Part shown: positions 61,601 to 64,000 of the stretch, piece after piece | Position numbering within the stretch: position 1 is the stretch's first letter | How the letters are laid out: every line of letters begins with the position of its first letter | The notes under the pieces: generated by a model | Databases searched by the model: none | Seen by the model: the letters and a program-made list of their open reading frames with translations, nothing else | What the model was told of the DNA's origin: nothing | NCBI GenBank assembly: GCA_013076295.1 | Contig: RQOL01000420.1 | Span: 1 to 64,000, forward strand | Source: Sanderia malayensis | Taxonomy: Eukaryota > Cnidaria > Scyphozoa > Semaeostomeae > Pelagiidae | DNA: 64,000 nucleotides | Direction of reading: 5' to 3' | Translations under genes and position numbers: made by a program

Positions 61601-63942
61601 AGTCAGCAAATGTAGGAAGTCATCATACCGAAATTGTACTTTGCACCAATTTTGATGCCAAAATGAACGGATTTGAAAAATTGCGTTTTGCCCTCTTTTG
61701 CCCAGTTTTATGCCCTCAAAACATGAAAATTTCAAAAACCAGTTTCATATTCAAATTCAGCACAACAAAATTGTACTTTCCACAAAATTTGATGGAAATT
61801 GAAGGAGTTTGAAAAATTGCATCAAAAGTGGGAATTCATTAAAGTGGAAGTGGGAGTTGAGGAAAAGTGGGAAGTCAGCAAAAATGAGAAGTCATCATAC
61901 CAAACTTGTACTTCCACAAGGTTAGATGGAAATGCAAATTTTGCAAAATTGCATGAAAAGTGGGGAGTCATCAAAAGTGGGAAGTGGAAGTCAGGAAAAA
62001 GTGGGAAGTTATCAAAAGTGGCAATCATCATAACAAACTTGTACTTTTCACAAAATTTGATGCAAATTGAACGAGTTTGAAGAATTGCATATTGCCCGTT
62101 TACCCCGTTTAATTCCCCCAGAACATTAACATTTTAAAAATCAAGTTTCTTATTCAATTTCAGTACACGGAAATTGTACTTTCCACCAAAATTGATGCAA
62201 CTTGGAAGAGTTTAAAAAATGGCATATTGCCCCATTTACCCCGTTTTTTTCCCCTGAAACATTATATTTTAAAAAACAAGTTCTTATTCAATTTCAGTAC
62301 ACCGAAATTGTACTTTCCACCAATTTTGATGCAATCTGAACGAGTTTGAAAAAATGCATATTGGCCCCTTTTACCCCGCTTATGCCCTAAAAACATGAAA
62401 ATTTCAAACAGCAGTTTCGTATTCAAAATCAACACACCAAATTTGTACTTTCCACAAGGTTTGATGCAAATTGCACTCGTTTGCAAAATTGCATGAAAAC
62501 TGGGAAGTCATCAAAAGTGGGAAGTGGGAAGTCATTATACCAAAATTGTACTTTCCACAAATATTGATGCAAATTGAACAAGTTTGAAGAATTGCATATT
62601 GCCCGCTTTTACCCCGTTTAATTCCCCCAGAACATTAACATTTTCAAAATCAAGTTTCTTATTCAATTCCAGTACACGGAAATTGTACTTTCCACCAAAA
62701 TTGATGCAACTTGGACGAGTTTAAAAAAATGGCATATTGCCCCCTTTTACCCCGTTTTATTCCCCTGAAACATTAATATTTTAGAAAACAAGTTTCTTAT
62801 TCAATTTCAGTACACTGAAATTGTACTTTCCACCAATTTTGATGCAATCTGAACGAGTTTGAAAAAATGCATATTGGCCCCCTTTACCCCGCTTATGCCC
62901 TAAAAACATGAAAATTTCAAACAGCAATTTCGTATTCAAGATCAACACACCAAATTTGTACTTTCCGCAAGGTTTGATGCAAATTGCAGGGGTTTTCAAA
63001 ATTGCATGAAAACTGGAAGTCATCAAAAGTGGGAAGTGGGAAGTCAGGAAAAAGTGGGAAGTCATCAAAAGTGGGAAATCATCAAAAGTGGAAGGTGGGA
63101 TGTCAAGAAATTGTGGGAAGTCATCAAAAGTGGAAAGTGGGGAGTCATCATACCAAACTTGTACTTTCCACAAAATTTCATTCAAATTGAAAGAGTTTGA
63201 AAAAGTGCATATTGCCCCCCTTTTACCCCGTTGTATTCCCTCAAAACGTGAAAATTTCAAAAAAACCAGTCTCATATTCCCATTCAGCGCACCAAATTTG
63301 AACTTTCAACAAATTTCAGGCAACTTGAAAGAGTTTATAAAATTGCATCAAAAGTGGGGAAGTCATCAAAAGGGGGAAATGGGAAGTCAGGAAAAAGCGG
63401 GAATCATCAAAGTGGGAAGTCATCATACCAAACTTGTACTTTCCACAAAATTTCATTACAAATTGAACGAGTTTGAAAATTTGCATATTGCCGCTTTTAC
63501 CCCGTTGTATGCCCTCAAAACATGAAAATTTAAAAAGGCAGTTTCATATTCAAAATCATCACACCAAATTTGTACGTTCCACAAAGTTTGATGCAAAGTG
63601 CAGGAGTTTGCAAAATTGCATGAAAGTGAGAAGTCATCAAAAGTGGGAAGTGGGAAGTCATCATATCAAAATTGTACTTTCCAGAAAATTTGATGCAAAT
63701 TGAACGAGTTTGATAATTGCATATTGCCCGCTTTTACCCCATTTAATTCCCCAGAACATTAACATTTTAAAAATCAAGTTTCTTATTCAATTTCAGTACA
63801 CGGAAATTGTACTTTCCACCAAATTGATGCAACTTGGAAGAGTTTAAAAAATGGCATATTGCCCCCTTTTACCCCGCTTTTTTCCCCTGAACATTAATAT
63901 TTTAAAAAACAAGTTTCTTATTCAATTTCAGTACACCGAAAT

Positions 63943-64000
63943 TGTACTTTCCAGCAATTTGATGCAATCTGAACGAGTTTGAAAAAATGCATATTGGCCC
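63943..64000 (+). repeat. Block G3: start of a third SINE-bearing unit
   Basis: The private marker TGTACTTTCCAGCAATTT appears again at 63943, preceded by about 2.2 kb colinear with the sequence before 41808 and 52569. The window ends 58 bp into the new unit. Confidence 0.8.

Larger units (their letters stand above)
52569..63942 (+). repeat. Block G2: 11.37-kb SINE-bearing unit, poorly polished
   Basis: Second copy of the G unit, colinear with G1. The offset is about 10760 at the SINE and about 11375-11400 after 55.7 kb, because of one extra segment of about 673 bp at 55011-55683. Against G1 the copy shows many one-base deletions and insertions, mainly in homopolymers: CGCTTTTTTCCCTG near 52503, GCCTAAAAACATG near 52643, GATGGCAATCTG near 60090, GCATGGAACAACTGGG near 60518. 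Substitutions are rare by comparison. This pattern is typical of long-read consensus error. Confidence 0.87.
1..64000 (+). repeat. Satellite array, head-to-tail, ~136-bp monomers
   Basis: The whole window apart from two SINE copies is built of monomers that start with the anchor TGTACTTTCCAC (variants TGTACGTTCCAC, TGAACTTTCAAC, TGTACTTTGCAC). Measured anchor-to-anchor distances are mostly 135-138 bp, with recurrent 103 and 204 bp classes. Every monomer I examined has the same orientation; no inverted segment was seen. The shared head is followed either by a pyrimidine-rich Y tail or by a GGGAAGT-rich R tail. The array runs off both ends of the window, so its true length is unknown. Centromeric, pericentromeric or subtelomeric location is possible, but nothing in the sequence decides between them. 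The family is not one I recognise by name. Confidence 0.97.

Noticed and set aside
62781..63275. A 164-codon minus-strand open frame, one of the longest in the window
   Set aside because: It fuses two shorter repeat-derived frames because of one-base indels in the poorly polished region. The upstream counterparts at 40642-41122 and 51406-51886 are separate frames.
1..64000. CENP-B box in the monomers
   Set aside because: I looked for the TTCG-N4-A-N2-CGGG pattern. TTCGTATTC in some Y tails is the nearest start but lacks the A and the CGGG. A centromeric role is neither shown nor excluded.
1..64000. Telomeric or rDNA spacer repeats
   Set aside because: No TTAGGG-type tract and no rRNA-like sequence was seen. 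Monomer length and the SINE content fit an interstitial satellite.

Overview
The window is one continuous, AT-rich satellite DNA array from a eukaryotic genome. I see no protein-coding gene, rRNA, functional tRNA, CRISPR array or bacterial operon in its 64 kb. The only non-satellite DNA is a tRNA-derived SINE with a (TAA)n tail, present twice on the minus strand (42258-42508 and 53014-53263). A SINE with Pol III A and B boxes, together with kilobase-scale multi-level satellite organisation, points to a eukaryote, most likely an animal. The exact lineage cannot be fixed from this sequence; an invertebrate is a guess.

The basic unit is a monomer of about 135-138 bp, always in the same orientation, that opens with the anchor TGTACTTTCCAC. 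The first 55-75 bases are shared by all monomers (anchor, TTTGATGCAAATTG, ACGAGTTTG, AATTGCAT). After this head, a monomer carries one of two unrelated tails. The Y tail is pyrimidine-rich (CCCCTTTTACCCC, then an AT-rich stretch ending TTCAATTTCAG). The R tail is purine-rich and is built from 17-bp (GTGGGAAGTCATCAAAA) and 7-bp (GTGGGAA) minirepeats. R-tail monomers are typically 103, 138 or 204 bp long, and Y-tail monomers 135-137 bp. A common higher-order unit is Y-R-Y-Y, of 511-512 bp. Spacing suggests roughly 470-480 monomers in the window.

Larger duplications are stacked on this. Positions 1-6760 hold a repeat of about 1.96 kb in three copies with one spacer. Positions 6761-14130 are an irregular mosaic. 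Positions 14130-29965 hold two mosaic blocks repeated at offsets of about 7.70 kb and 6.68 kb. Positions 29966-40360 hold a 5423-bp unit and a nearly complete second copy. From 41808 a SINE-bearing unit of 10.76 kb is followed by a version of 11.37 kb, and the first 58 bp of a third copy end the window. Because both SINEs lie at the same satellite position and are identical apart from one base in the tail, the SINE inserted once and was then amplified with the array.

From about 52.2 kb onward, and worst at 60.0-62.3 kb, the sequence is full of single-base indels relative to its upstream twin. This looks like poorly polished assembly rather than biology. The many short open frames in the window are translations of the repeat and are not supported as genes.
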